Source: an uncultured Clostridia bacterium (GTDB taxonomy: Bacteria; Bacillota; Clostridia; Oscillospirales; Acutalibacteraceae). Taken from it: DNA of 6,517 bases. The DNA lies in the NCBI GenBank assembly GCA_947165115.1, contig CAMUZD010000098.1, forward strand, positions 1 to 6,517, given 5' to 3'. This document shows positions 6,457-6,517 of the stretch, piece after piece; position 1 is the stretch's first letter; every line of letters starts with the position of its first letter. The notes under the pieces were generated by a model that had not been told where the DNA came from, ran no database searches, and worked only from the letters and a program-made list of their open reading frames with translations. Made by a program: the position numbers and the translations under genes.

Positions 6457-6517
6457 TTGAATTATATTGATTATCGAGAAAGATTAGGAATCGGATTTAA
6501 TGATAAGGAAAAGTTTG
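6457..6517 (+). CDS. Unidentified third gene of the hsd operon, 3'-partial
   Basis: A frame opens at TTG 6457, the base after the hsdS stop codon, and runs off the window end after 20 complete codons. The GGAGG 8 bases upstream and zero-gap spacing point to a real, translationally coupled gene. The visible start reads M-NYIDYRERLGIGFNDKEK (first codon TTG read as Met): charged, no signal peptide or membrane segment, so a cytoplasmic protein is likely. I do not recognise the family from 20 residues. It does not resemble a typical HsdR N-terminus. An accessory defence protein placed between hsdS and hsdR, a common arrangement in type I loci, is an inference from position only. Confidence 0.6.
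   Translation, partial: MNYIDYRERLGIGFNDKEKF

Overview
The window looks like a chromosome fragment from an anaerobic, gut- or rumen-type Clostridia bacterium (Oscillospiraceae/Lachnospiraceae-like). This is inferred from the mosaic surface protein built of Cys-pair segments, a VWA domain and Listeria-Bacteroides-type repeats, from strong GGAGG ribosome binding sites, from TTG start use, and from the style of the type I restriction-modification subunits. No rRNA or taxonomic marker is present, so the assignment is tentative. All supported genes lie on the + strand.

Region 1 (1-3333) is the 3' part of one large gene. It is open from the first base, so its start and signal peptide lie upstream. 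The 1110 visible residues form a secreted or surface protein: Cys-pair segment, InlB-like repeat, VWA domain with an apparently complete MIDAS metal site, beta-sandwich-like stretch, more small repeats and Cys-pair segments, and an aromatic/hydrophobic C-terminal tail with no LPXTG motif. A hairpin at 3360-3383 probably ends its transcript.

Region 2 (3334-3755) is a 422-base, AT-rich spacer with no convincing gene. It holds the terminator hairpin, four tandem TATTGN hexamers, and three promoter-like sequences pointing toward the methylase gene. The best is an extended -10 promoter at 3641-3668. Short open frames here may be leader peptides, gene remnants or chance.

Region 3 (3756-6517) is a type I restriction-modification operon: hsdM (methyltransferase), hsdS (specificity subunit, overlapping hsdM by 14 bases), then the first 20 codons of a third gene. 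That gene starts with TTG directly after the hsdS stop codon, behind a strong ribosome binding site. HsdM and HsdS are expected to form an M2S1 DNA adenine methyltransferase. The restriction subunit HsdR is not in the window. The third gene does not look like a typical HsdR N-terminus, and whatever it encodes is the most promising lead toward something less ordinary. Nothing inside the window itself proves a new system.
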